Shown in pieces: positions 55,028 through 64,000 of a DNA stretch of 64,000 nt. The stretch lies in contig CP036424.1 in NCBI GenBank assembly GCA_007745835.1, positions 953,001 to 1,017,000 of the forward strand, read 5' to 3'. The notes below the pieces were generated by a model. That model saw only the letters and a program-made list of their open reading frames with translations. It ran no database searches and had not been told where the DNA came from. How positions within the stretch are numbered: the stretch's first letter is position 1; each line of letters starts with the position of its first letter. Position numbers and translations under genes: made by a program. The stretch is from Planctomycetes bacterium MalM25 (lineage in GTDB: Bacteria; Planctomycetota; Planctomycetia; Pirellulales; Lacipirellulaceae).

Positions 55028-57532
55028 TTACCCGCCCCGGGGCTTAGCGGCTGCGCGTGCCGCGACGCGCTGAGGGGCGCTGAAGCCGACCGCCGACGCC
55101 AGCACCGTGAGCGAGCTTAACGGCATCAGCAGCGCCGCGGCGAGTGGGGTGATCCAGCCGGCCGCCGCGAAGCCGACCGCCAGCGTGTTGTAGGCCAACG
55201 AGATCACGAGGTTCCGCCGGGTGGTCCGCATCGTGCGACGGCCGAGTTCGACCAGCTCGACCAGCTTGCCGAGCCCCGGCTCGGTGAGGTAGACGTCGGC
55301 CGCCGCCAGCGAGGCCTCGGCGCCCCCGTGCACCGCGACGCCCACGTCCGCGGCGGCGAGCGCGGCGGCGTCGTTCACGCCATCGCCGACCATCATGACG
55401 GTCGGATGCGATTCACCCGCCGTGGCGGTTTGTACGCGTGCGAGCTTCTCTTCGGGCGTGACGAGGGCGTGCGCCGCGTCGTCCGGCAGGCCGACCTCCG
55501 AAGCCACAGCGGCGACCGGCTCGGGGGCGTCGCCCGAGAGGATCTCCGCCCGCCAGCCGTTCTGTCGGAGGTGCTTGACCCCATCGCTCGCGTCGTCTTG
55601 CAGCGTGTCGCTCAGCCAGACGACCGCCTCGACGAGTCCCTTGAGAGCGACAACCACCACCGTGTGCTGCGCGGATCGGCCCGCTTGGATCGACTCCGAC
55701 ATCTCCTTAGGCAGCCGGACTCGCTGCTCTTCCGCGAAGCGAGGCGAGCCGACGAGCAGCTCGCCGACTGGGGTGTGAGCCGTAACGCCATACCCATGAA
55801 GCTCAACGCGTTCGCGTAGATCGTTCGCGTCGGACGGCTCGCAGAGCCCCGCCAAGGCGGCGCCGATCGGGTGGGGCGACTCGCCCTCAAGGGCCGCGAC
55901 CCAAGGCTTCAGCGTCTCGTCGCCTCGCCACGCGACGACGCGCATCTCGCCGCTGGTAAGCGTGCCCGTCTTGTCGAGGAAAAGGCGCCCGGGCGTTTCG
56001 CGATCGACGCGGGCGAGCCGCTCCAGCACGCTCGCGCTCTTGATGAGCATCCCCCGTTTGGAGCCGCGCCCGATGGCGATCGCCATCGTGAGCGGCGTCG
56101 CGAGGCCGAGCGCACAGGGGCAGGCGACGATCAGCAGCGCGACGGTCGAGTCGATCGCCGCGGCGAAGCCGGACGTCGCCGCCCACGCGGTGAAGTTGAT
56201 CGCCGCCAGTGTGACCACCCCGGCGACGAACCAACCGGCGACCCGGTCGGCGAACAGCACAACGGGCGGCTTCTCGGCCAGGCCCTCCTCGACCAGCCGC
56301 AGCAGCTTGCCGAGCCGCGTCGCCTCGCCGACGGCGCCCACGCTCACGCGGAGCGTGCCCGACACGTTCTGGGCGCCGGCGCAGACCGCGTCGCCCGGCT
56401 CCACTGGGACCGGACGTGACTCGCCGGTCAGGAGCGATTGATCGATCGTTGATTGGCCGGTCGTCACCTCGCCGTCGGCCGGGAGCAACTCGCCGGGCCG
56501 GACCTCGACCAGGTCGCCCGCTTCGAGGGCGTCGACCGCCTCGTCGGCGAACCGGTCGCCGCGGACCACTCGGCAGCTGTCGGGCGTCATCGCGAGGAGG
56601 AGCCCGATCGCCTCTTCGGCCCAGCGTTGCTGGCGTGACTGCAAGAAGCGTCCCACTAACAGCAGGAAGACCAGGACGCTCAGCGAGTCGAAGTAGACTT
56701 CGCCCCTGTTGAGCAGCACGTTCGCCGTGCCGGCGAGGGCGCCGACCGCCAGCGCGAGCACGATCGGCTGATCGAGGTTCGCCGTCCGCGCTCGGCAGGC
56801 CGCCCAAGCGCCGCGGAAGAAGGTCGTCCCGGGCCACGCGAGCGACAACCAGCCGATCGCCATCGAGAGCCAACGGAAGAGCCGCTCGAAATGGGGCTCG
56901 ATGCCGTCGAACACGCCCGCGTAGAGGGCGACCGCGATCAGCATGTTGTTGCCGGCCAGCGCGCCGGCGATCGCCAGGTTGATCAGTCGCTTGCGATCGG
57001 CCCGGTCATGGGCTTCTCGGGCGGAGGCGTCGCGCGCCGGGTGGGGGGCGTAGCCGAGCCGGTCGAGCGCCGTCGCCACGGCGGAGAGCGCCGTTGTGTC
57101 GGGGTCCCAAACGACCCGCGCCCGCGACACGCCGAGCGACAGCCGCGCATCAACCACGCCCGGCACGATCTGCGGCAGCCGCTCGACGAGCCACACGCAC
57201 GCCGCGCAATGCACCCCTTCGAGGCGGAGGTCAATCGTGCGGTAGCCGCCGCCGGTCGTGGCGACGTGCCGCTCTTGGAAGACTTCCGAATCGAACGACG
57301 CGTACTGCTTACCCACGCCGCGCGAGGCGTGACGATCCTCGGCGAGGCGGTCGCGGTACGCGTAGTACGCGTCGAGGCCGCAGCCGTGGATCGTCTCGTA
57401 GGCGACCTCGCAACCGCCGCAACAGAACGGATGCTCGGCCGCCGCGTCTTGCAAAGCGGCGGGCACGGTGAGGCCACAGTGGTCGCACAGCACGGCGGTT
57501 TCGGCCGGCTTGTCGAGCGTGCCGGCGCTCAT
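55028..57532 (-). CDS. ccoI: Cu-translocating P-type ATPase CcoI
   Basis: 834 aa from ATG 57532; the frame runs on into the upstream gene, so that part is not coding here. An N-terminal Cys-rich domain (CDHCGLTV, CCGGCEVAY) is followed by an HMA domain (GVHCAACVW), VACPCALGLATPL (the CPC ion site), DKTGT and GDGVND. It delivers Cu for the cbb3 oxidase. Start and TauE/SafE stop overlap by ATGA. Confidence 0.93.
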   Translation of the reverse strand: MSAGTLDKPAETAVLCDHCGLTVPAALQDAAAEHPFCCGGCEVAYETIHGCGLDAYYAYRDRLAEDRHASRGVGKQYASFDSEVFQERHVATTGGGYRTIDLRLEGVHCAACVWLVERLPQIVPGVVDARLSLGVSRARVVWDPDTTALSAVATALDRLGYAPHPARDASAREAHDRADRKRLINLAIAGALAGNNMLIAVALYAGVFDGIEPHFERLFRWLSMAIGWLSLAWPGTTFFRGAWAACRARTANLDQPIVLALAVGALAGTANVLLNRGEVYFDSLSVLVFLLLVGRFLQSRQQRWAEEAIGLLLAMTPDSCRVVRGDRFADEAVDALEAGDLVEVRPGELLPADGEVTTGQSTIDQSLLTGESRPVPVEPGDAVCAGAQNVSGTLRVSVGAVGEATRLGKLLRLVEEGLAEKPPVVLFADRVAGWFVAGVVTLAAINFTAWAATSGFAAAIDSTVALLIVACPCALGLATPLTMAIAIGRGSKRGMLIKSASVLERLARVDRETPGRLFLDKTGTLTSGEMRVVAWRGDETLKPWVAALEGESPHPIGAALAGLCEPSDANDLRERVELHGYGVTAHTPVGELLVGSPRFAEEQRVRLPKEMSESIQAGRSAQHTVVVVALKGLVEAVVWLSDTLQDDASDGVKHLRQNGWRAEILSGDAPEPVAAVASEVGLPDDAAHALVTPEEKLARVQTATAGESHPTVMMVGDGVNDAAALAAADVGVAVHGGAEASLAAADVYLTEPGLGKLVELVELGRRTMRTTRRNLVISLAYNTLAVGFAAAGWITPLAAALLMPLSSLTVLASAVGFSAPQRVAARAAAKPRGG

Positions 57533-58323
57533 GGCGGCGCCTCCGCTGCGGCGCGGCAGCAGGGGGGCAGCTCGTTCGGGTCGGGCGTGGCGGCGCCGGA
57601 GGCTTCGGCCTCGAGGGCGACCTGCTGGGCGAGCGTCTCCGCGGAGAGGGTCAGCCGTCCCGAGAGGGTGAACAGCCCGACGGCGATCAGCGCGACCGCG
57701 GTCGCCATCGGCAATCGCTGCCCGAGCACGCCGGCGAGCGTCCGCACCCCGACCCCCAGCGAGAGCATCACGGGCAGCGTGCCGAGCCAGAAGAAGGCCA
57801 TCACCGCCGCGCCCCCCAGGGCGCTTCCCGATCCGGCCGCCGTGACGACGAATGCGTAGAGCCAGCCGCAGGGGAGCAGCGTTGTGAGCAACCCGATGAT
57901 CAGCGCGCGGGGCAGCGGACTCCGCTTCGCCGCGAAACGCTGGCCCCGCTGCACGAGGCGCGTCCACGCCGCGGGCGGGCGCCAGTGGCCGAAGCGGGCG
58001 AGGCCGATCTTCCAATCGCCCAGGCGGGCCAGCTCGGACAAGCCGTAGAGGACCATCACCCCGCCGGCGAGCGCCAGGGCAATCGGCTGCAAGCCGACCA
58101 GGGTCGAAGCGAGGTCGAGCAGCGCCCCCGCGGCGCCGGCCGCCGCGCCGACAAGTGTGTAAGTGACCAAGCGTCCGCCGTGGTAGGCGGCGTGTAACAT
58201 CGCCGCCTCGCGTTTTGATCGCCCGCCGCTCACGGCGACACCACAGAACGGCCCGCACATGCCGGCGCAGTGCATCGAGCCGAGCAGGCTCGCCGACAGG
58301 ACGGCCAACAGCATGCCGGTCAT
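57529..58323 (-). CDS. TauE/SafE-like membrane protein of the cbb3 cluster
   Basis: 264 aa from ATG 58323. About six membrane segments; SMHCAGMCGPFCG near the N terminus and TTLLPCGWLYAF later are features of the CcoI-linked subgroup, which may handle copper. It overlaps ccoH and ccoI by 4 bp each. Confidence 0.85.
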   Translation of the reverse strand: MTGMLLAVLSASLLGSMHCAGMCGPFCGVAVSGGRSKREAAMLHAAYHGGRLVTYTLVGAAAGAAGALLDLASTLVGLQPIALALAGGVMVLYGLSELARLGDWKIGLARFGHWRPPAAWTRLVQRGQRFAAKRSPLPRALIIGLLTTLLPCGWLYAFVVTAAGSGSALGGAAVMAFFWLGTLPVMLSLGVGVRTLAGVLGQRLPMATAVALIAVGLFTLSGRLTLSAETLAQQVALEAEASGAATPDPNELPPCCRAAAEAPP

Positions 58324-58847
58324 GGGCGGGCCCCCTTGGCGGCGGCGACCCACTGGTCGGTCTCGACACGGAACCGCTCGTCGCCACGGGTGGCGACGGC
58401 CGCCAGCCTCCAGAGGCCCACGCGGTTCATGGAGAGGGTGGTTGCGTACTCGCCGGGCGTCGAGGCGTTCGGTACGCGATCGACTTCGATCGGTTGTTGA
58501 GGACGACTGTGGTGATAGAGCGTCACGTCCAGGTCGGCGCCGTTCAAGGGCACGCCGTCCGCGTCGGTCAGGTTGAAACGGACCAAGCGGTCGCCGTTCA
58601 CCTCGGTCTGGTCGGTGGGCGTCATTGTGAGGGTCCACCCGAGACGGTCGCTGGCGGCCCGCTCGGCTTGTAGCGTGTCCCACTTCAACGCCGCTTCGTA
58701 GCCGCTCGGCGCCGTGGTGGCGGCGGGGATCCAGGTCGAGGAGAGTAGCAGCGAGCCGGTGATCAGCACGACGTGCCCCAGCAGCAAGACCACGACCAGC
58801 GCGGGCCAGAAGAAGCGGCTCGCGGGGAGCGGGGCGGCTTCGGTCAT
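58320..58847 (-). CDS. ccoH: FixH/CcoH-like protein
   Basis: 175 aa from ATG 58847 with Shine-Dalgarno GGAGGAG. One N-terminal membrane segment (FFWPALVVVLLLGHVVLITG), then a periplasmic beta domain (FNLTDADGVPLNGADLDVTL). The family helps assemble the oxidase. It overlaps both neighbours by 4 bp. Confidence 0.8.
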   Translation of the reverse strand: MTEAAPLPASRFFWPALVVVLLLGHVVLITGSLLLSSTWIPAATTAPSGYEAALKWDTLQAERAASDRLGWTLTMTPTDQTEVNGDRLVRFNLTDADGVPLNGADLDVTLYHHSRPQQPIEVDRVPNASTPGEYATTLSMNRVGLWRLAAVATRGDERFRVETDQWVAAAKGARP

Positions 58848-60271
58848 GGCTTGGCTCCTCCGGCGCCGGGGGGCCGCGCGGGGCCGAACAGCGTGTAGCT
58901 CCGCTCGATCGTCTCGCCCGTGCTGTCGATGAAGCGGAGTGTCGCCTCGACGCGACCGCTCCCTTCGATGAATTCCTCGGGCGGTGCGATCAGGTGCAGC
59001 GGCTCGGTGACCGACTCGCCGGCGGCGATCGTTAGCTCCACGTCGCTCTCGAAACGCAGCGACATGGGTTCGACCGGTTCGATCCGGTAGACGCGTTCTT
59101 CTTCGGAGCGGTTCACGAGCTTCGCGCGGACGAGGTTCTCGATGGCGCCCGTTTCGGTAACCGCGTACGGCCGTCCAAGCCCGCGGAGCAGCGTGACGTC
59201 GAAGGCTTGGCGCCCGCTGAGCAGGACAATGAACAGGACGGCCAGCAGCGCGATCACCCCCGAGTAAGCGACCAACCGTGGCCGGACGAGGCGGTTGGGC
59301 TCGCCGTCGAGACCCGCTTGCGAGCTGTAGCGGATTAGCCCCTCCGGCTTGCCGACGCGTTGCATGACGGTGTTGCACGCGTCGATGCACTGGGTGCAAT
59401 TGACGCACTCGAGTTGCAGCCCGTCACGGATATCGATGCCGGTCGGGCAAACCTCGACGCACAGGTGGCAATCGACGCAGTCGCCCAGGCCCTTCGCCTC
59501 GCGGTCGCGCCCCCGACCGCGCGGCTCGCCACGGTTCGGGTCGTAGCCGACGATCAGGCTCGAGCGGTCGAGCATCACCGATTGGAAACGCCCGTAGGGG
59601 CAGCCGATGATGCACAGTTGCTCGCGCCAGTAGCAGAAGTCGAACAGCATCAGCCCCGTGACGAACGCGACCAGGGCGAACGCGCCCGGGTGCTTCCAGG
59701 GGGGCTGGGTCCAGATCCACTCATTCAGCGCGTCGACGCCCACGAAGTAGGCGAGGAACGTGTTCGCGAGGTGCCAGCAGATGAGCAGGAACGTGACGTA
59801 CATCGCCACGATCCTCCAGCCGGCGACCTCTTTCTTCGGCTTGCCCCCCTTGCCGGTTGTGCCGGTGAAGAGCCGCTCGATCGGCCGGAAGACGAATTCC
59901 AGGTAGATCGTCTGCGGGCACGCCCAGCCGCACCAGACCCGGCCCAGGACGGCCGTTGCGAAGAAGATGCCGAGGAAGACCATCAGGCCGAAGACCGCGA
60001 GCAGCTCCAGGTCGGTCGGGCGGAATTCGAAGCCGAACAGCGCGAATCGGCTGTTCCAAATGTCGAGCTGGATGGCCGGGCGCCCGCCGATCTTGATGAA
60101 CGGCAGCAGCGTGTAGACGGCGACGAGGGCATAGGCGACGATCCGCCGGCGGCGCCAGAGCGGGCCTCGGGAGAGCCGCGGGTGGAGCCAACGCCGGCTG
60201 CCGTCGCTCTCGAGCGTCGAGAGCACGCGCCCTTCGGCTTGCAGCACCGGCAGTTCATTCGGCTCGGACAT
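58844..60271 (-). CDS. ccoG: Iron-sulphur membrane protein CcoG
   Basis: 475 aa. Several membrane segments, a NapH-like CGWACPQTIYLEFVFRPIE and two 4Fe-4S motifs (CVDCHLCVEVCPTGID and CVNCTQCIDACNTVM), with an immunoglobulin-like C-terminal domain. CcoG reduces Cu(II) for oxidase assembly. It follows ccoP by 4 bp. Confidence 0.92.
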   Translation of the reverse strand: MSEPNELPVLQAEGRVLSTLESDGSRRWLHPRLSRGPLWRRRRIVAYALVAVYTLLPFIKIGGRPAIQLDIWNSRFALFGFEFRPTDLELLAVFGLMVFLGIFFATAVLGRVWCGWACPQTIYLEFVFRPIERLFTGTTGKGGKPKKEVAGWRIVAMYVTFLLICWHLANTFLAYFVGVDALNEWIWTQPPWKHPGAFALVAFVTGLMLFDFCYWREQLCIIGCPYGRFQSVMLDRSSLIVGYDPNRGEPRGRGRDREAKGLGDCVDCHLCVEVCPTGIDIRDGLQLECVNCTQCIDACNTVMQRVGKPEGLIRYSSQAGLDGEPNRLVRPRLVAYSGVIALLAVLFIVLLSGRQAFDVTLLRGLGRPYAVTETGAIENLVRAKLVNRSEEERVYRIEPVEPMSLRFESDVELTIAAGESVTEPLHLIAPPEEFIEGSGRVEATLRFIDSTGETIERSYTLFGPARPPGAGGAKP

Positions 60272-60275
60272 CGGT

Positions 60276-60947
60276 CTAACGCTTCAGCGGCGTGGCGGCG
60301 CTCGCCTGTTGGTTGGGATCGGGCTTCGCGTCCTCCGCCGGGCCTTCCACGTTGGCGGGCGGCTCGGGCCACGGATCGATCGGCTTCCCCTTGTCGCCGG
60401 CGTACTTGCTTTCGGCGTTCTTACCGCGGAGAGACGCCACGTACGACGAGACCAGCACCACCTCGTTCGGGTGCAAGCGGTTGACCCAGGAGGGCATCGC
60501 GCCGTTCTTGGCGCCCTCGCGCACGACCTTGGCGATGTCGGCTACGCCCTTCACGTGGAGGTAGAGATCGTCGGTCAGGTTCGGGCCGCTGATCCCCCCG
60601 CCGTCAGCCCCGTGGCAAGAGACGCAATTCGTGATGAATGTCGCCTCGCCCACTTTGAGCCAGTCGGGTTCGTTCATGTACTTGAGGATCGTCGGCTCGT
60701 CGCCTACCAGGTCCCCGATCTCGCCAAACTGCAGGACCATGTTCGCCGCCAGATCGGCCTGGTACTGCTCTTCGATCGTGCGTCCCTGACGCGGGGCGTG
60801 GAACCAGACCATGTAGACCGGCGCGAACAGGATGGTCGCGACGAACAGCAGGTCCCACCACAGGGGCGTCGGGTTATCGAACTCCTGGATGCCGTCGTAG
60901 CTGTGGGTCGTCGGCTGCTCTTCGGCGGGGGTGGGTTGTTCGGCCAT
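60276..60947 (-). CDS. ccoP: cbb3 oxidase subunit III CcoP, single haem c
   Basis: 223 aa. NPTPLWWDLLFVATILFAPV is the FixP N-terminal membrane anchor; one haem-binding motif, Cys108-x2-Cys111-His112 (CVSCHG), with Met ligands downstream. The usual CcoP has two c-haem sites, so this one is short. Confidence 0.9.
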   Translation of the reverse strand: MAEQPTPAEEQPTTHSYDGIQEFDNPTPLWWDLLFVATILFAPVYMVWFHAPRQGRTIEEQYQADLAANMVLQFGEIGDLVGDEPTILKYMNEPDWLKVGEATFITNCVSCHGADGGGISGPNLTDDLYLHVKGVADIAKVVREGAKNGAMPSWVNRLHPNEVVLVSSYVASLRGKNAESKYAGDKGKPIDPWPEPPANVEGPAEDAKPDPNQQASAATPLKR

Positions 60948-60998
60948 AGCGTTTGACGGGTCGAGTGGGCGGCGGGGCCGCGTTCGGGTTGGCTAGGA

Positions 60999-61277
60999 TT
61001 ACTCGTTGATCGTGATTGGGGTGACCGCTTGGGAGTTCTGGCAGTCACAGTTCTCGCACTTGCCGCAACCGTTCGAGGCCTTGGTGGTTTCACCGCCGAT
61101 CGCGATGACCGGAAGCCTCGCGCCGTCTTCCAACGGCAAGGACGACCAACCGACCACCTGCCGACGCCCCCGGGTCATAGCCCAGAGCGCGACGCCCACG
61201 AAGACCGCTACGAAGATCATCAGCCCCAGCACCGCCAGCGGCGCTAGGCCCGCCTCGGACATCGCTTGCTTGATCAC
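60999..61277 (-). CDS. ccoQ: CcoQ-like subunit with Cys-rich tail
   Basis: 92 aa from GTG 61277, which overlaps the ccoNO stop (GTGA); ATG 61262 is an alternative. One membrane segment (LAPLAVLGLMIFVAVFVGVAL), then TRGRR and an unusual C-terminal CGKCENCDC. Confidence 0.75.
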   Translation of the reverse strand: MIKQAMSEAGLAPLAVLGLMIFVAVFVGVALWAMTRGRRQVVGWSSLPLEDGARLPVIAIGGETTKASNGCGKCENCDCQNSQAVTPITINE

Positions 61278-63667
61278 GACTCGGTCTCCTCGGGATTGGG
61301 GGTTTCGTCGTTTGGCCTTTCGGCCGGGTCCGTCGCCTCGGCGGTTTCGACCGCCGGCTCGGCGGGAGTCTCCGCGGCGGCCGGGTCCTCGGGCGTTTTG
61401 AAGAGATCGGTACCGACTCGCTGGACGTAGGCGATCAAGGCGATCACCTGCTTGTCCGACAGATCGACCACCTGACCCCGATCGACGTAACCCTCGCGTT
61501 CCTCCGTACCTGAGATGAGCGGTGTCTGTTCGACAAACTCCTTGGCGATCTGTGCGGCCTGCGCCTCGGCGTCGGCCTTCGCCTGATCGCGGGCGTTCCC
61601 TTCGTACTCGGGGTACGGCACGCCGAGCGTCTGCATCGCGGCGATGCGGAGCGGGATCGATTCGAAATCGAGCTCCTTCCGCATGAGCCACGGGTAGGCG
61701 GGCATGATCGAGCCCTTGGTCATCTCGTCCGGATTGCGGAAGTGCAGCACGTGCCACAGGTGGCTCTGCTTGCCCCCTTCGCGGGCCAGGTCGGGACCGA
61801 TCCGGCGAGAGCCCCACTGGAACGGGTGGTTGTAGACGCTCTCGCCCGGCTTGCTGTACTCGCCGTAACGCTTGGTCTCCGCGACGGTGGGGCGGATCAT
61901 CTGCGAGTGGCAGTTGTAGCACCCCTCGCTGACGTACAGGTCGCGCCCGGCCAGCTCGAGTGGCGTGTAGGGAGTCACGGTGCTGATGGTTGGCACGTTC
62001 GAGCGGATGACGAACGTCGGGATCAGCTCCATGAGCGACGCCGCTCCGACGGCGAGCGTGGTGAGCAGGGTGAACTTGATCGGGGCCCGCTCCCAGGCCC
62101 GGTGCCACCACATGCTGGTGAAGACGTCCATCGTGCGGCCGAGATCGGTCACCTGGTTGAGGTGCGACTCGGGCGCGTCCTCGCGGGCGACGGCGGTCGC
62201 GCTGAGCGAGGGCGCCTCGTAGACGGGCTCGTCGTACGCGGCGGGGCGGGCCTGCCAGGTCTTGTAGAAGTTCCAGACGCCGATCAGCGTGCCGACGATG
62301 TACAGCCCCCCGCCGATAGCGCGCAGATAGTAAAAGGGGATGATCGCCTGCGTGGTTTCGACGAAGTCCGGATATTCGAGCTGTCCGCTCGAATTGATCG
62401 TTCCCCACATCAGCCCCTGCAGGACGCCGGCCACGTAGAGCGGCAAGACGTAAACCAGGATGCCGATCGTCGAGGTCCAGAAGTGAGCCTCGGCGAGTGA
62501 CTTGCTGTGCAACTCGGTCTGGAAGAGCCGGGGGGCCAGCCAGTAGCACATGCCGAAGACCATGAAGCCGTTCCAGCCGAGCGCGCCGGCGTGGACGTGG
62601 GCGATGGTCCAGTCCGTGTAGTGCGACAGGGCGTTCACCGCCTTGATCGAGAGCATCGGGCCCTCGAACGTGCTCATCCCGTAGAACGTGATGCCCACGA
62701 CAAAGAACTTGAGCACCGGGTCGCTGGTGACCTTGTGCCAGGCGCCGCGGAGCGTGAGCAGGCCGTTGATCATGCCGCCCCAGCTGGGCATCCACAGCAT
62801 GAGCGAGAAGACCATGCCGAGCGTTTGCGCCCACTCGGGGATCGCTGTGTAGTGCAGGTGGTGCGGGCCGGCCCAGATGTAGATGAAGACCAACGACCAG
62901 AAGTGCAGGATGCTCAACCGGTAGCTAAATACAGGCCGATCGGCCGCCTTGGGCATGAAGTAGTACATCAGCCCGAGGAAGGGGGTCGTCAGGAAGAACG
63001 CGACCGCGTTGTGGCCGTACCACCACTGCATCATCGCGTCCTGCACGCCCGCGTAGATCGGGTAGCTCTTGATGAGCGTCGGCGAGAGGATCGGCACCCA
63101 CAGGTTGTTGAAGATGTGCAGCACCGCCACGGTGATGATCGTCGCGATGTAGAACCAGAGCGCCACGTACATGTGCCGCTCGCGCCGGTTCACCAGCGTC
63201 ATGAAGAAGTTCACGCCGAAGAAGCCGGCCCAGACCACCGCGATGGCGATGTCGATCGGCCATTCGAGCTCGGCGTACTCCTTGCTCTGCGTGATGCCGA
63301 ACGGCAGGGTCAGCGCCGCGGAGACGATGATCGCTTGCCACCCCCAGAAGTGCAGGCGGCTCAGCGTGTCGTTGAACATCCGCGCCTTGCAGAGACGCTG
63401 TGTGGAGTAGTAGATCGCGGCGAACACACCGTTGCCCGCGAAGGCGAAGATCACCGCGTTGGTGTGCAGCGGGCGCAAGCGTCCGAAGCTGATCCATTCG
63501 ATTCCCCCGTTGAGCGAGGGGAAGGGGAGCTGCAACGCGAGCAGGAGGCCGACGGCGAAACCGACCAACGCCCAGACGAGCGTGGCGGCGAAGAACATGC
63601 GGACGATCGCGTCGTCGTAGCTGAAACGCTCGAGCCGGGTGTCGGCGGCGTCTTGGGGCTCGCTCAT
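61274..63667 (-). CDS. ccoN-ccoO: Fused cbb3 oxidase subunits CcoN-CcoO
   Basis: 797 aa from ATG 63667. The N-terminal two-thirds is CcoN: about 12 membrane segments with His ligands (LHTNAVIFAFAGN, WWYGHNAVAFFLT, GPHHLHYT and HVHAGALGW). The C-terminal third is CcoO with one c-haem site (GCYNCHSQMIRP), as in other planctomycetes and Bacteroidetes with the fusion. A Pro/Glu-rich tail ends it. It is the first gene of the operon, with the Rrf2-type regulator just upstream. Confidence 0.93.
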   Translation of the reverse strand: MSEPQDAADTRLERFSYDDAIVRMFFAATLVWALVGFAVGLLLALQLPFPSLNGGIEWISFGRLRPLHTNAVIFAFAGNGVFAAIYYSTQRLCKARMFNDTLSRLHFWGWQAIIVSAALTLPFGITQSKEYAELEWPIDIAIAVVWAGFFGVNFFMTLVNRRERHMYVALWFYIATIITVAVLHIFNNLWVPILSPTLIKSYPIYAGVQDAMMQWWYGHNAVAFFLTTPFLGLMYYFMPKAADRPVFSYRLSILHFWSLVFIYIWAGPHHLHYTAIPEWAQTLGMVFSLMLWMPSWGGMINGLLTLRGAWHKVTSDPVLKFFVVGITFYGMSTFEGPMLSIKAVNALSHYTDWTIAHVHAGALGWNGFMVFGMCYWLAPRLFQTELHSKSLAEAHFWTSTIGILVYVLPLYVAGVLQGLMWGTINSSGQLEYPDFVETTQAIIPFYYLRAIGGGLYIVGTLIGVWNFYKTWQARPAAYDEPVYEAPSLSATAVAREDAPESHLNQVTDLGRTMDVFTSMWWHRAWERAPIKFTLLTTLAVGAASLMELIPTFVIRSNVPTISTVTPYTPLELAGRDLYVSEGCYNCHSQMIRPTVAETKRYGEYSKPGESVYNHPFQWGSRRIGPDLAREGGKQSHLWHVLHFRNPDEMTKGSIMPAYPWLMRKELDFESIPLRIAAMQTLGVPYPEYEGNARDQAKADAEAQAAQIAKEFVEQTPLISGTEEREGYVDRGQVVDLSDKQVIALIAYVQRVGTDLFKTPEDPAAAETPAEPAVETAEATDPAERPNDETPNPEETES

Positions 63668-63804
63668 GTCGCGGAGGATCCTGTTCGTCGTGGGGACGCG
63701 CTGCGCGCCCTCTTGCTGGTTTGCTGGCTTATCGCCGTTGGAATGATTGAATCGTCGCGCCGCTTTCAAGGAAACGCGTCATGTCGCCGCATCTCCTTCG
63801 CCGT

Positions 63805-64000
63805 TCATGAAGGGGGCCCTAGGTCGAGCTGTACGACTCCCGGGCCATCCTCACAAAGCGGCTTGAGGTTCGACTCTTGCCGGAGCAAGCCGGCGATGGT
63901 GGTCTCGGCGTAGCGACGTTCGAGGTCGGCGATTGCGTCGTCGAGCATCCGGTGCAGCGGGCAGAGCCCGCCGGTGTGAGTCGATAGCTTCAGCGGACAG
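63805..64000 (-). CDS. Rrf2-family transcriptional regulator (C-terminal part)
   Basis: At least 65 codons; the start lies past the window. CPLKLSTHTGGLCPLHRMLDD and ETTIAGLLRQES match the C-terminal region of Rrf2 proteins, including the two Cys of the cluster region. It probably controls the cbb3 operon by O2 or NO, by position. Confidence 0.75.
   Translation of the reverse strand, partial: CPLKLSTHTGGLCPLHRMLDDAIADLERRYAETTIAGLLRQESNLKPLCEDGPGVVQLDLGPPS

Noticed and set aside
62507-63913. 468-aa frame opposite ccoNO
   Set aside because: Antisense to a well-conserved oxidase gene.

Overview
The window reads as a high-GC planctomycete chromosome, probably of the Pirellulales type. The signs are a dockerin-like repeat plus PEP-CTERM tail on a secreted beta-helix protein, a second PEP-CTERM protein, a DUF1580 gene and an Nramp-like carrier without the usual motifs. 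This placement is inferred from protein families, not from a marker gene.

Left chromosomal flank (1-13203). A + strand run holds a secreted beta-helix protein (5' end outside the window), a Tat-exported TIM-barrel isomerase, an SDR dehydrogenase, an Nramp-like carrier and an AlgG-like beta-helix protein; it looks like carbohydrate or uronate metabolism. Housekeeping genes follow: hemW, a type-4 uracil-DNA glycosylase, der and small conserved proteins, then tRNA-Val(GAC).

Integrated island (13280-54769, about 41.5 kb). A 46-bp perfect direct repeat of the 3' half of tRNA-Val lies at 13234-13279 and again at 54724-54769. A tyrosine recombinase starts 116 bp inside the left end and a DUF1580 helix-turn-helix protein lies near the right end. 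No relaxase, type IV secretion or phage structural gene was seen. Cargo comprises an MBL-fold nuclease-like protein, a divalent-cation RND efflux set (17265-24560), a WYL regulator, a SRAP plus Y-family polymerase pair, a CsoR-controlled Cu/Ag set (28004-38796), a PEP-CTERM C-type lectin, two PD-(D/E)XK nucleases, and an ABC-three-component (ABC-3C) defence system (42160-45586). The right part is a replication-like module: degenerate RNase H plus zinc ribbon, DUF932, AEP primase, DnaX-like AAA+ protein, a winged-helix protein and DUF1580, with one IS copy inserted.

Hidden structure. A 39-59-bp hairpin-forming sequence occurs four times in one orientation (14807, 25882, 39169, 45806). Three copies sit at or within about 25 bp of the end of a minus-strand gene and the fourth follows one by 23 bp, so the island is cut into blocks of about 11, 13, 7 and 9 kb. 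This suggests modular assembly.

Right chromosomal flank (54770-64000). A minus-strand cbb3 oxidase cluster: fused ccoN-ccoO, ccoQ, mono-haem ccoP, ccoG, ccoH, a TauE/SafE-like protein, ccoI and ccoS, most of them overlapping by 4 bp. The C-terminal part of an Rrf2-family regulator lies just upstream.
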